The position numbers and the translations under genes were made by a program. 33,980 nt of DNA, from the NCBI RefSeq assembly GCF_041725775.1, contig NZ_JBEUEL010000030.1:1-33980 (forward strand). Reading direction: 5' to 3'. Position 1 is the first letter of the stretch; each line of letters starts with the position of its first letter. Below the pieces are notes generated by a model. That model did no database searches and was not told where the DNA came from. It saw only the letters and a program-made list of their open reading frames with translations. Positions 16,039-23,596 of this stretch are shown here, one piece after another. Source of the DNA: Pueribacillus sp041725775. GTDB taxonomy: Bacteria > Bacillota > Bacilli > Bacillales > UBA6769.

Positions 16039-17181
16039 TTAATATGTTCTTACCGGTAAAATAAGCTGTAACACGGAAGTATCATCGATTGGACGAAGTA
16101 AAAATGGGCGCATCGCTCCTGTAAAATCGATAATAATTGTTTGCGAATCAATAGCCCGGAGAGCATCAATCATATATTTTGCGCTAAATGAGATATGTAA
16201 TTCTTCTCCTTCGTATGATTCACAATTAATTTGTTCAACAACTTTCCCAACTTCAGGGGAAATCGATGATATTTCAACATTTTTTTCAGTAATGTTCGTT
16301 AATTTAACAACATTATTACTGCCTTCTTTCGCAAGTAATGATGCTCGTTCAATCGCATGTAAAAACGATTTTGTATTAACAACCATGCTCGTCGTGCTAT
16401 CTGTTGGTATTAATTTTGATACGTCAGGATAATTACCATCTAGTAAACGTGAATAGAACAAAACATATTTTGTTTTAAATAAAATAAAATGTTCTGTAAC
16501 AACAGCTTTAATTAAATCAGAATTATTTTCAATAATTTTTGCTAATTCATTTAAACTTTTTCCTGGAACGACAACATTTGAAAATGATAAGTTATCAGAT
16601 GCTTTTTCAATCGTAACATGTCGAAGAGCAAGCCGATGGCTATCTGTTGCTACACATTGAAGTTTTTGATTGTCACATGTCCAATTGATCCCTGTTAAAA
16701 CAGGTCGAGTTTCTGATGTTGAAACAGCAAATACTGTTTGTCTAATAATATTTTTTAATGCTTGAGCTTCAATTTCAAAATATCGTTCACTTTCTAAATT
16801 TGGCAATCGTGGATATTCCTCTGGATCAAGACCGTTTAAACTAAATTCAGAGTGCCCTGATTTAATTTTTGTTAAGAATTCTTCTGTTACAGTAATCTCA
16901 ACTGTGCTTGAAGGAAGTTTTCGGATAATTTCAGAGAAAAATCGTGCTTGTAAAACAATACTTCCTGTTTTTTGAATTGTTATATATTCAACATCATCAT
17001 CTTCCTTTGGTATAAATCGTTCAATTGAAATATCAGAATCACTACCAGTTAAGTATACACCTTCATTTTTAGTTTCAATTTTTATCCCTGATAATATCGG
17101 AATTACTGTTTGTGTCGAAATGGCTTTTAAAACATCTTGAACAGCATTCATTAATTGTTGCCGATCGATTATGAGTTGCAT
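16039..17181 (-). CDS. dnaN: DNA polymerase III sliding clamp (beta subunit)
   Basis: A 380-residue ring subunit that encircles DNA and tethers the polymerase; it also recruits repair and initiation-control proteins. Three similar clamp folds span the protein. The N-terminus MQLIIDRQQLMNAVQDVLKAI and the C-terminus RPFLLRPIDDTSVLQLILPVRTY, whose last residues line the partner-binding pocket, are typical. The start is ATG at 17181, 4 bases after AAGGAGGGC. It follows dnaA after 197 bases that hold the DNA-unwinding part of oriC, and is probably co-transcribed with dnaA. Confidence 0.98.
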   Translation of the reverse strand: MQLIIDRQQLMNAVQDVLKAISTQTVIPILSGIKIETKNEGVYLTGSDSDISIERFIPKEDDDVEYITIQKTGSIVLQARFFSEIIRKLPSSTVEITVTEEFLTKIKSGHSEFSLNGLDPEEYPRLPNLESERYFEIEAQALKNIIRQTVFAVSTSETRPVLTGINWTCDNQKLQCVATDSHRLALRHVTIEKASDNLSFSNVVVPGKSLNELAKIIENNSDLIKAVVTEHFILFKTKYVLFYSRLLDGNYPDVSKLIPTDSTTSMVVNTKSFLHAIERASLLAKEGSNNVVKLTNITEKNVEISSISPEVGKVVEQINCESYEGEELHISFSAKYMIDALRAIDSQTIIIDFTGAMRPFLLRPIDDTSVLQLILPVRTY

Positions 17182-17204
17182 GAAAGCCCTCCTTGAAAAC
17201 TTTT

Positions 17205-17378
17205 AAAGAAATAGATTTATTAATTTATTTTAAAATATAGTAGTAATAGTAGTAGAGACTGTGAATATGTGGAAAACAATAAATTTGTGAATTGTAGTAG
17301 CGAAACCCATGTGTGTAAACTGTGAATATGTGAAGTAGTTTATTCGTAAGTTATTCGCATTTATCCACATGTGGATCA
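17205..17378. other. oriC, dnaA-dnaN part: DnaA boxes, DnaA-trios, AT-rich unwinding region
   Basis: Next to dnaA, TTATCCACA (17361-17369) and the reverse box TGTGGATCA (17370-17378) form a back-to-back pair ending at the dnaA stop codon. Two weaker reverse boxes, TGTGAATAT (17260-17268) and TGTGGAAAA (17268-17276), sit directly beside six DnaA-trios, TAG TAG TAA TAG TAG TAG (17238-17255). An almost pure AT stretch (about 17207-17237) follows toward dnaN. The order box–trio–AT-rich is that of the B. subtilis unwinding module. ACTGTGAATATGTG occurs twice, at 17258 and 17319, 61 bases apart. Confidence 0.88.
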
Positions 17379-18731
17379 TTACAGATTAGCTTTGATTTGT
17401 GCAATAATTTCTTCAATATTTTGTTTTAAATGTGAATCAGTGCTGACTAATTTTGAGATTTTATCATGAGCATGGATCACTGTCGTATGATCTCTTCCAC
17501 CAAATTCTTCTCCAATTTTCGGTAAGGATAAATCTGTTAATTCACGTGATAAATACATCGCAATTTGGCGAGGAAATGCAATTGATTTTGTTCGTTTCTT
17601 TGCAGCGAAATCTTCCATCTTAATGTTATATTTTTCACTAACAACTTGTTGAATCGCTTGGATTGTAATCACTTTTGGACGAGAAGATGGAATGATATCT
17701 TTTAAAGCTTCAGCTGCGAGCTCTGCATTCATATCTTGATTAACTAATGATGAATAAGCAACAACGCGAATGAGTGCACCTTCAAGTTCACGAATGTTTG
17801 TATCGATTTGATTCGCAATATAGATCATGACTTCGTTTGGGATATCAAGCCGTTCAGCTTTTGCTTTTTTTCTTAAAATTGCAATTCGTGTTTCTAAGTC
17901 AGGAGGGGTAATATCTGTGATTAATCCCCACTCAAATCGTGATCGTAATCGGTCTTCTAATGTCGGAATTTCTTTCGGTGGACGATCACTTGAAATAACA
18001 ATTTGCTTAGAATTCTCGTGTAGTGTGTTAAATGTATGGAAAAATTCCTCTTGTGTTTGTTCTTTTCCGGCAAGGAATTGAATATCATCAATTAATAGGA
18101 TGTCTACATTTCGATATTTGTTCCGAAAATCGACAGCTTCGTTGTCGCGAATTGAATTAATAAATTCATTCATGAATTTTTCTGATGAAAGATAGACGAC
18201 GTTTGCGCTTGGATTATGTTCTAATACGTAATGACCGATCGCTTGCATGAGATGTGTTTTTCCGAGTCCAACCCCACCGTAGATAAATAAAGGGTTATAT
18301 GCTTTTGCTGGAGCTTCAGCAACTGCTAATGAGGCAGCATGAGCAAATCGGTTACCATTTCCAATAACGAATGTGTCAAATGTATATTTTTGGTTTAACG
18401 CTGTTTTTGGTACTTCCTCATCAGAATCAACAAGTTTTGGCATTTTTTTTGGTTTTTCATTCATTTCAATTTCAGTATTTTCATGTTGAGGAGTGATAAA
18501 GCGAATTTGTAATAGACTTCCAGTAATATCATGAATAATTTCTGAAATAAGTGCAGAATATCGATTTTCAAGCCAATCACGTGCAAATATATTTGGCGCA
18601 ACGACAGTTAAAAGATCATCCTCAAGTGAATGAGCTTGGGTAGATTTTAACCATGTTTCAAAGCTTGGTTTACTAACTTTTTTTTCAATTTCTTTTAATG
18701 TTTTACTCCATAAGTCTGAAATACTTTCCAC
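17379..18731 (-). CDS. dnaA: Chromosomal replication initiator DnaA
   Basis: A 450-residue AAA+ initiator that binds DnaA boxes and melts oriC. Domain I (about 1-85) has SKPSFETWLKSTQAHSL; a short linker follows. The AAA+ domain carries Walker A GGVGLGKT at 152-159 and Walker B LLIDD at 212-216. Domain IV ends with the DnaA signature GGRDHTTVIHAHDKI. The start is GTG at 18731 (VESISDLWSKTLKEIEKK), 6 bases after AGGGGGAC; the frame upstream to 18797 runs through the leader hairpin. DnaA boxes flank the gene on both sides, and one overlaps its promoter, so autoregulation is expected. Confidence 0.98.
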   Translation of the reverse strand: MESISDLWSKTLKEIEKKVSKPSFETWLKSTQAHSLEDDLLTVVAPNIFARDWLENRYSALISEIIHDITGSLLQIRFITPQHENTEIEMNEKPKKMPKLVDSDEEVPKTALNQKYTFDTFVIGNGNRFAHAASLAVAEAPAKAYNPLFIYGGVGLGKTHLMQAIGHYVLEHNPSANVVYLSSEKFMNEFINSIRDNEAVDFRNKYRNVDILLIDDIQFLAGKEQTQEEFFHTFNTLHENSKQIVISSDRPPKEIPTLEDRLRSRFEWGLITDITPPDLETRIAILRKKAKAERLDIPNEVMIYIANQIDTNIRELEGALIRVVAYSSLVNQDMNAELAAEALKDIIPSSRPKVITIQAIQQVVSEKYNIKMEDFAAKKRTKSIAFPRQIAMYLSRELTDLSLPKIGEEFGGRDHTTVIHAHDKISKLVSTDSHLKQNIEEIIAQIKANL

Positions 18732-18775
18732 AAATTTGTCCCCCTTTCGTTTTAAATGTAAAGTAAAGAAATAGA

Positions 18776-18816
18776 ATAGCCAGGAGGATTGGTACATCCA
18801 TTTTTAACCTGGCTAT
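18776..18816 (-). promoter_or_regulatory. Hairpin in the dnaA leader
   Basis: On the minus strand ATAGCCAGG pairs with CCTGGCTAT (18808-18816 with 18776-18784), with an inner GGAT/ATCC pairing. A pyrimidine-rich stretch (TCTATTTCTTT) follows. It lies between the dnaA promoter and the ribosome-binding site, so it is transcribed. It could act as an attenuator, a stability element or a protein site; the role is unknown. Confidence 0.5.
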
Positions 18817-18827
18817 ATCGATTTGTA

Positions 18828-18856
18828 TTTATATGTAATGTCCACGTTTTCCGCAA
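18828..18856 (-). promoter_or_regulatory. dnaA promoter
   Basis: On the minus strand TTGCGG (18856-18851) is followed after 17 bases by TATAAA (18833-18828). A DnaA box (18859-18867) abuts the -35 element, as expected for autorepression. The transcript would have a leader of about 90 bases that includes the hairpin at 18776-18816. Confidence 0.6.
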
Positions 18857-18858
18857 GC

Positions 18859-19122
18859 TGTGGATAAGAACAATACAGAGCCAAAAATAATTGTCCACAA
18901 AGTTATTAACAACCTGTGCATAATTTAATTTGTGAATAGACTTATCCATAGAGTGAAGTATTACTAGAATATCAAATCTAGAGTTGACTTGCAATGGAAG
19001 TTTTGTACTTATCCACAAGATTAATAGGATGTTCATATTGTTTTCAACAACATTCGACATTGTGAATATTTTGTCGATAATTCGTTGAATAACTCCAATA
19101 TGAATAAAAAAAGTTTTCCACA
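18859..19122. other. oriC, upstream DnaA-box cluster
   Basis: DnaA-box-like 9-mers on both strands: TGTGGATAA 18859-18867 (-), TTGTCCACA 18891-18899 (+), TGTGCATAA 18915-18923 (-), TGTGAATAG 18931-18939 (-), TTATCCATA 18942-18950 (+), TTATCCACA 19009-19017 (+), TGTGAATAT 19061-19069 (-) and TTTTCCACA 19114-19122 (+). Two match the consensus TTATCCACA exactly (18859, 19009); the rest differ by one or two bases. This corresponds to the box cluster upstream of dnaA in the bipartite Bacillus origin. Confidence 0.85.
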
Positions 19123-19165
19123 GCTCTTAAAATCAAATTTAATAATGGAAAATAATCGAATCTTC

Positions 19166-19195
19166 TTGACATGATGGCTCATTTCTTCTTATAAT
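19166..19195 (+). promoter_or_regulatory. Strong SigA promoter toward rpmH
   Basis: TTGACA (19166-19171) and TATAAT (19190-19195) both match consensus exactly, with 18 bases between. No other good promoter is visible before rpmH, so the transcript would start near 19202 and carry a leader of about 370 bases. Confidence 0.75.
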
Positions 19196-19201
19196 TAGCA
19201 A

Positions 19202-19570
19202 GACTGTCCATGATGTTGAACATTATTGTTTAATAATGCGTGTTCAAAAAGGAGGACAACGAGAGGTAAAGTCGACTAAATACACAACGGTCTGCGACTG
19301 CAATTACTCGTCGTAAAATTGCAAAGGAGCATATGTTGTAATGTTGACACTAGCACTTTATGTGCGTCGAAGATCAAGGAAGCGTTGCTCTGATTTACGG
19401 CCCTGTACAGAATGTATTGACTTCTATGTTGTGCATTAGACGTGCACGTTTTTCAGTACGTGAGCAGTATAAGAGCAAGCTGAAGAAAGTGATTCACAGC
19501 TTTAACCTTCCCAGACTTTTTGAACAACCTCTACTATAGAAAGAAGGACGACCTCGAGGAGGTGGACGTA
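19202..19570 (+). promoter_or_regulatory. Long rpmH leader with possible attenuator
   Basis: This stretch has no established gene. It holds an AAAGGAGGA at 19248-19256 with no start codon in range, small inverted repeats (GCAATT/AATTGC at 19300-19322), a 32-codon frame at 19341-19439, and a hairpin GTGCA/TGCAC (19431-19447) followed by five Ts. The stop codon of the small frame lies in the loop of that hairpin. The layout resembles a leader-peptide attenuator, but this is inference from layout alone. Confidence 0.35.
19341..19439 (+). CDS. Possible 32-residue leader peptide
   Basis: ATG at 19341 with AAGGAG 11 bases upstream opens a 32-codon frame beginning MLTLALYVRRRSRKRC, with three Cys in all and a run of Arg/Lys codons. 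It ends at TAG in the loop of a terminator-like hairpin. Spacing to the ribosome-binding site is long, and no homology is recognised, so this may be chance. Confidence 0.2.
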   Translation: MLTLALYVRRRSRKRCSDLRPCTECIDFYVVH

Positions 19571-19708
19571 TTGAAAAAACCAACATTTCAACCAAATAAC
19601 AGAAAACGTAAAAAAGTGCATGGCTTCCGTGCCCGCATGAGTACAAAAAATGGGCGAAAAGTATTGGCTCGCCGTCGTCGTAAAGGAAGAAAAGTATTGT
19701 CAGCATAA
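19571..19708 (+). CDS. rpmH: Ribosomal protein bL34
   Basis: A 45-residue very basic protein of the large ribosomal subunit. TFQPNNRKRKKVHGFRARMS and the C-terminal RRRRKGRKVLSA are the family hallmarks. The start is TTG at 19571, 6 bases after AGGAGGTG; frames open farther upstream (from 19520) would add residues not found in bL34. It is the first gene to the right of oriC, as in most bacteria. Unlike the common rpmH-rnpA arrangement, a strong terminator follows at once. Confidence 0.96.
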   Translation: MKKPTFQPNNRKRKKVHGFRARMSTKNGRKVLARRRRKGRKVLSA

Positions 19709-19737
19709 GGCCACTGAAAAGTCAGTGGCCTTTTTTC
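19705..19737 (+). terminator. rpmH terminator
   Basis: AAGGCCACTGA pairs perfectly with TCAGTGGCCTT around 4 bases and is followed by a T run. It begins at the rpmH stop codon and separates rpmH from rnpA. Confidence 0.93.
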
Positions 19738-19777
19738 CACTTACCAATTGCAAATTTAAGCAATGCGGAGTGAAAAA

Positions 19778-20161
19778 ATGAAGAAAGCATATCGAATTAA
19801 AAAAAATAATGATTTTCAGCTCGTATTTAAAAAAGGAAAATCGACTGCGAATCGCCAATTTGTTATATACATATTAAAAAAACCAAAACAGAAAAATTTT
19901 CGTATTGGTTTATCTGTAAGCAAACAAATTGGAAATGCTGTAACTCGCAATCGTGTCAAACGTCTCATTCGTGAAACGTTTAAAGAGTTAAAAGCAGATT
20001 TACCGAATGAATATGATTTCGTTGTCATAGCAAGAAAACCAACTGCAACGATGAATTTTTACAATGTAAAAAGTAGTATCGTTCACATTTTAAAGCTTGC
20101 AAAATTGTTACCAAAAACGTACGGTCAAGGTAAGCAACGACATAGAGGGGGACGATTATGA
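19778..20161 (+). CDS. rnpA: Ribonuclease P protein component
   Basis: A 127-residue basic protein that partners with RNase P RNA to remove tRNA 5' leaders. The signature is the RNR motif region VTRNRVKRLIRETFKE near residues 50-65, with an N-terminal KKAYRIKKNNDFQLVFKKGK strand region for leader binding. The start is ATG at 19778 with GGAGTG 5 bases upstream. The stop codon overlaps the yidD start (ATGA), so rnpA, yidD, spoIIIJ and jag look like one operon. Confidence 0.96.
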   Translation: MKKAYRIKKNNDFQLVFKKGKSTANRQFVIYILKKPKQKNFRIGLSVSKQIGNAVTRNRVKRLIRETFKELKADLPNEYDFVVIARKPTATMNFYNVKSSIVHILKLAKLLPKTYGQGKQRHRGGRL

Positions 20162-20397
20162 AAACCGTTATGCTATCAATCATTCGGTTTTATCAACGGT
20201 ATATTTCACCTATGTTACCTCCGACGTGCCGTTATCAACCAACTTGTTCTCAATATGGGATGGAAGCGATTCAATATCACGGAATTATAAAAGGCACATG
20301 GTTAATGATTAAACGGATTTCACGTTGCCATCCATTCCATCAAGGTGGCTTCGATCCAGTCCCATTAAAAGAAGAAACGAAAATGGATAAGAAGTGA
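20158..20397 (+). CDS. yidD: Membrane protein insertion efficiency factor YidD
   Basis: A 79-residue YidD-family protein that helps membrane-protein insertion beside YidC. The family core is seen in RFYQRYISPMLPPTCRYQPT followed by CSQYGMEAI, and RCHPFHQGGFDPVP. Three Cys are conserved. ATG at 20158 overlaps the rnpA stop codon; GAGGGGG lies 6 bases upstream. B. subtilis keeps its YidD homologue elsewhere, so this rnpA-yidD-yidC order is the more widespread bacterial arrangement. Confidence 0.95.
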   Translation: MKTVMLSIIRFYQRYISPMLPPTCRYQPTCSQYGMEAIQYHGIIKGTWLMIKRISRCHPFHQGGFDPVPLKEETKMDKK

Positions 20398-20422
20398 TTC
20401 GTTTGTTAAGGAGGATTTATGC

Positions 20423-21181
20423 GTGAGAAAAAAAGTCATCATCGTTTTTGCCTTATTGGCACTTGTCGTCTTAACAGGTTGTACAGATTTGAGTGATATT
20501 AATGAAGAGAGTACAGGAATTTGGAATGAATGGTTCGTTTTTCCACTATCTCAACTATTAATTTGGATGGCTGATTTTTTTAGTGGAAGCTTTGGACTAG
20601 CCATTATTATCGTTACGATTATTATTCGACTCGTGTTATTGCCACTTATGATTCAGCAAACGAAAAGTTCAAGAGCGATGCAAGCCATTCAACCTGAAAT
20701 CGAAGAATTAAGAAAAAAATATAGTTCAAAAGATCAGAAAACGCAGCAAAAACTTCAACAAGAAACGATGGAACTTTTCCAAAAGCATGGGGTCAATCCG
20801 CTTGCTGGATGTTTGCCGATTTTAGTGCAAATGCCAATTTTAGTTGCATTTTATCATGCGATTATGCGAACAGCTGAAATTAAAGAACATACTTTTTTAT
20901 GGTTTAGTCTCGGGTCGCCAGACTATATTCTTGCATTGTTAGCAGGGATTACGACGTTTACACAACAAAAAATTATGATGGGTCAAGCGCCACCGAACCC
21001 GCAAATGAAAGTAATGCTTTACATTATGCCGATTATGATTGTGATTTTTGCGATTAATTTCCCAGCTGCTTTATCGTTATATTGGGTAATGGGTAACTTA
21101 TTTATGATCGTACAAACACTCATTATGTATAGGCCACATGTTCAGACTGAGAGTAAAACAACGGGAGGGGCGAAAAAGTGA
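20423..21181 (+). CDS. spoIIIJ: Membrane protein insertase YidC/SpoIIIJ
   Basis: A 252-residue Oxa1/YidC-family insertase that places proteins in the cytoplasmic membrane; the B. subtilis SpoIIIJ paralogue is also needed for forespore SigG activity. A lipoprotein signal ends at Cys20 (VVLTGC). Five membrane segments follow: near residues 35-60 and 60-80 around WMADFFSGSFGLAIIIVTII, then a charged coiled region, and three in the C-terminal half (LAGCLPILVQMPILVAFYHA; DYILALLAGITTFT; IMPIMIVIFAINFPAALSLYW). The start is GTG at 20423 with AAGGAGG 8 bases upstream; the nearby ATG is out of frame. Confidence 0.95.
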   Translation: MRKKVIIVFALLALVVLTGCTDLSDINEESTGIWNEWFVFPLSQLLIWMADFFSGSFGLAIIIVTIIIRLVLLPLMIQQTKSSRAMQAIQPEIEELRKKYSSKDQKTQQKLQQETMELFQKHGVNPLAGCLPILVQMPILVAFYHAIMRTAEIKEHTFLWFSLGSPDYILALLAGITTFTQQKIMMGQAPPNPQMKVMLYIMPIMIVIFAINFPAALSLYWVMGNLFMIVQTLIMYRPHVQTESKTTGGAKK

Positions 21182-21801
21182 AAAAAATAACGGTCACAGG
21201 GAGAACGGTTGAAGAAGCGATTGAACAAGCGTTAACCCAGTTAAATGTAACCATTGACCGTGTAGAAGTGACAGTAATTGAAGAAGCGAAGAAAGGTTTT
21301 TTAGGACTAGGTGGCAAACCAGCTGTCGTTGAAGTGAAGGAACTTTATGATCCGATTGAAGAAGCAAAAGCTTATTTACATACTGTCATCACAAAGATGG
21401 GAATCTCTGTTACCATTCAGCAAAAACAAGAAGAAGATGGCATTGTATTTGAATTAATGAGTGATAAAGTTGCAATTTTAATCGGGAAACGCGGTCAAAC
21501 GTTAAATGCACTTGAATATTTAACTAATCTAGTATTAAATCGGAAATCTAAATCGTATAAACGTATTTTCCTCGATGCAGAAAACTATCGTGAACGTCGC
21601 AAACAAACGTTAATTGCACTTGCCGAACGTCAAGCGGATAGGGCCATTCGGTTAAATCGCAACATATCATTAGAACCGATGCCTGCGAAAGAACGCAAAA
21701 TCATTCATACAGCGTTACAAGATAGAGAAGGGATAACGACAAATTCTAAAGGGGAAGGCAGCTACCGTCATATCGTCATTTCTCCGGTTTCTTCTCAATA
21801 A
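21178..21801 (+). CDS. jag: RNA-binding protein Jag (KhpB)
   Basis: A 207-residue RNA-binding protein. It has a Jag_N domain (about 1-50, ending KKGFLGLGGKPA), a KH domain (about 75-150, with IGKRGQTLNALEYL) and an R3H domain (about 150-205, with PMPAKERKIIHTAL). The GTG start overlaps the spoIIIJ stop codon (GTGA) and has GGGAGGGG upstream. The neighbourhood with spoIIIJ is conserved across Firmicutes, where Jag affects cell shape and small-RNA regulation in some species. Confidence 0.95.
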   Translation: MKKITVTGRTVEEAIEQALTQLNVTIDRVEVTVIEEAKKGFLGLGGKPAVVEVKELYDPIEEAKAYLHTVITKMGISVTIQQKQEEDGIVFELMSDKVAILIGKRGQTLNALEYLTNLVLNRKSKSYKRIFLDAENYRERRKQTLIALAERQADRAIRLNRNISLEPMPAKERKIIHTALQDREGITTNSKGEGSYRHIVISPVSSQ

Positions 21802-21819
21802 AATTATCGTTATTTCTAA

Positions 21820-21860
21820 AGCTCCTAGAAAGCTCACATTGCTTTTTTAGGAGTTTTTTA
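21820..21860 (+). terminator. Terminator after jag
   Basis: CTCCTA (21822-21827) pairs with TAGGAG (21848-21853), with an inner AAAGC/GCTTT pairing, and TTTTTT follows. It ends the rnpA-yidD-spoIIIJ-jag operon. Confidence 0.8.
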
Positions 21861-21890
21861 TATGCTGTTATATTTGGCAATGTCTCGTTT

Positions 21891-22060
21891 ATTTTTAATA
21901 TCATTTAATTAAAAATGATTCAAACTGTAAATAAACAGTTGTATAATTTGCTTTTTTTTGTAAAAATCGGGTAAACTGAGTAAGATTAAAAGGGGAAGTT
22001 ATCAACAGTGGATAACTATTCACTAGTACTGATTATGCACGTATCCACTATCATTAGATA
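21891..22060 (+). promoter_or_regulatory. mnmE promoter with palindromes and DnaA-box-like sites
   Basis: TTCAAA (21919-21924) and TATAAT (21942-21947) are 17 bases apart. The inverted repeat AACTGT-N6-ACAGTT (21923-21940) occupies the spacer, and overlapping repeats ATTTTTAAT/ATTAAAAAT and ATCATTT/AAATGAT lie just upstream. Downstream, around 22000-22055, are DnaA-box-like sequences (TTATCAACA, GTGGATAA, TTATGCACG). The promoter is a good match; the roles of the other sites are unknown. Confidence 0.5.
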
Positions 22061-22102
22061 TTTCACATAACGATTATCAATAAAAAAGAGGTGAAAACTG
22101 CA

Positions 22103-23479
22103 ATGGACCATAGTACGATTGCAGCGATCTCCACACCGATGGGAGAAGGTGCAATTGCCATTGTTCGTTTAAGTGGTAACGAAGCGATTGAAATCGCTGA
22201 TCGTATCTATCGAGGACTTCATTTGCTAAAAAGCGTTGATTCTCACACGATCCATTACGGTCATCTCGTCGATTCAAATACAGGTGAAGTGATTGAAGAA
22301 GTGATGGTTTCCGTTATGAAAGCACCGCGTACATTTACACGTGAAGATGTCGTTGAAATTAATTGCCACGGAGGCCTTGTTTCAGTGAATCGTGTGTTAC
22401 AACTTGTATTAACGAACGGAGCGCGACTAGCCGAACCCGGTGAATTTACAAAACGCGCTTTTTTAAATGGTCGCATCGATTTATCACAAGCAGAAGCGGT
22501 TATTGATTTAATTCGTTCGAAAACAGACCGTGCAATGACCGTTGCTTTAAACCAAATGGAAGGCCGATTATCAAAACTCATTCGTTCATTGAGGCAAACG
22601 TTAATTGAAACGGTTGCACACGTTGAAGTGAATATTGATTATCCGGAATATGATGCAGAAGAGATGACTCAACAATTGTTGCTAGAAAAAACAAACGAAG
22701 TGAAGATTGAAATTGAAAAACTAATTACGACATCTAAGCAAGGAAAAATATTACGTGAAGGACTAGCAACCGCGATTGTCGGGAGACCTAATGTTGGAAA
22801 ATCATCGTTATTAAATAGTTTCGTTCAAGAAAATAAAGCAATAGTTACTAACATACCTGGAACGACTCGCGACGTCCTTGAAGAATATGTAAACGTTCGT
22901 GGCGTACCTTTAAAATTAATTGATACAGCAGGGATTCGCGATACAGAAGATGTTGTTGAAAAAATCGGGGTTGAAAGGTCACGACAAATATTAAATGAAG
23001 CAGACTTAATTTTACTCGTGTTAAACAATGCCGAACCGCTAAGCGAAGAAGATGAAGCATTAATTCAAGCGACAAAACAACATAAAACGATAATTATTGT
23101 GAATAAAACCGATCTGCCGCAAAAAATAAACCTTGAAAGAGTGAACGATCTCGCTGGAGAGACTCCGATTATATCAACATCGTTAGTAAACGAAGAAGGC
23201 GTTTATCGCCTTGAAGAATCGATTGCGAACTTGTTTTTTACAAGCGGAATTGAAACGCAAGATATGACGTACGTTTCAAACTCGCGACACATTGCTTTGT
23301 TGAAACAAGCAAAACATGCTATTGAAGATGCAATTTCTGCATTAGAAGAAGGCATGCCGATTGATATGGCGCAAATCGATATTACGAGAACGTGGGAGTT
23401 GCTCGGTGAAATTATCGGTGACACTGTGTCAGAAAGCTTAATTGATCAACTTTTTTCACAGTTTTGTTTAGGAAAATAA
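22103..23479 (+). CDS. mnmE: tRNA-modification GTPase MnmE
   Basis: A 458-residue GTPase that works with MnmG to add carboxymethylaminomethyl or aminomethyl groups to U34 of certain tRNAs. The N-terminal domain binds a formyl-folate. The G domain has G1 GRPNVGKSS at 227-235, G3 DTAG and G4 NKTD. The C-terminus FCLGK carries the catalytic Cys455. ATG at 22103 is used (MDHSTIAAISTPMGEGAIAI), 9 bases after GAGGTG; the GTG at 22091 overlaps that ribosome-binding site. MnmG follows 117 bases later. Confidence 0.97.
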   Translation: MDHSTIAAISTPMGEGAIAIVRLSGNEAIEIADRIYRGLHLLKSVDSHTIHYGHLVDSNTGEVIEEVMVSVMKAPRTFTREDVVEINCHGGLVSVNRVLQLVLTNGARLAEPGEFTKRAFLNGRIDLSQAEAVIDLIRSKTDRAMTVALNQMEGRLSKLIRSLRQTLIETVAHVEVNIDYPEYDAEEMTQQLLLEKTNEVKIEIEKLITTSKQGKILREGLATAIVGRPNVGKSSLLNSFVQENKAIVTNIPGTTRDVLEEYVNVRGVPLKLIDTAGIRDTEDVVEKIGVERSRQILNEADLILLVLNNAEPLSEEDEALIQATKQHKTIIIVNKTDLPQKINLERVNDLAGETPIISTSLVNEEGVYRLEESIANLFFTSGIETQDMTYVSNSRHIALLKQAKHAIEDAISALEEGMPIDMAQIDITRTWELLGEIIGDTVSESLIDQLFSQFCLGK

Positions 23480-23596
23480 ATGTACACAAGTGTCTTAGAA
23501 CCGGATATAAATATAAATCTATGTTTGTAGAAACGTTAGTTTTATCTCACCCTGTATGTATTAAGAAGAGTAATTGACATTTAAGGAGTGAATGAA

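Noticed and set aside
17540..17560. CACGTG in dnaA, gyrB and mnmE as further parS sites
   Set aside because: Only the CACGTG core is present; the flanking TGTT and AACA arms do not match.
18752..19060. A 102-residue open frame on the minus strand across the upstream origin
   Set aside because: It overlaps most of the DnaA boxes, the dnaA promoter and the leader hairpin; it is a by-product of AT-rich sequence.
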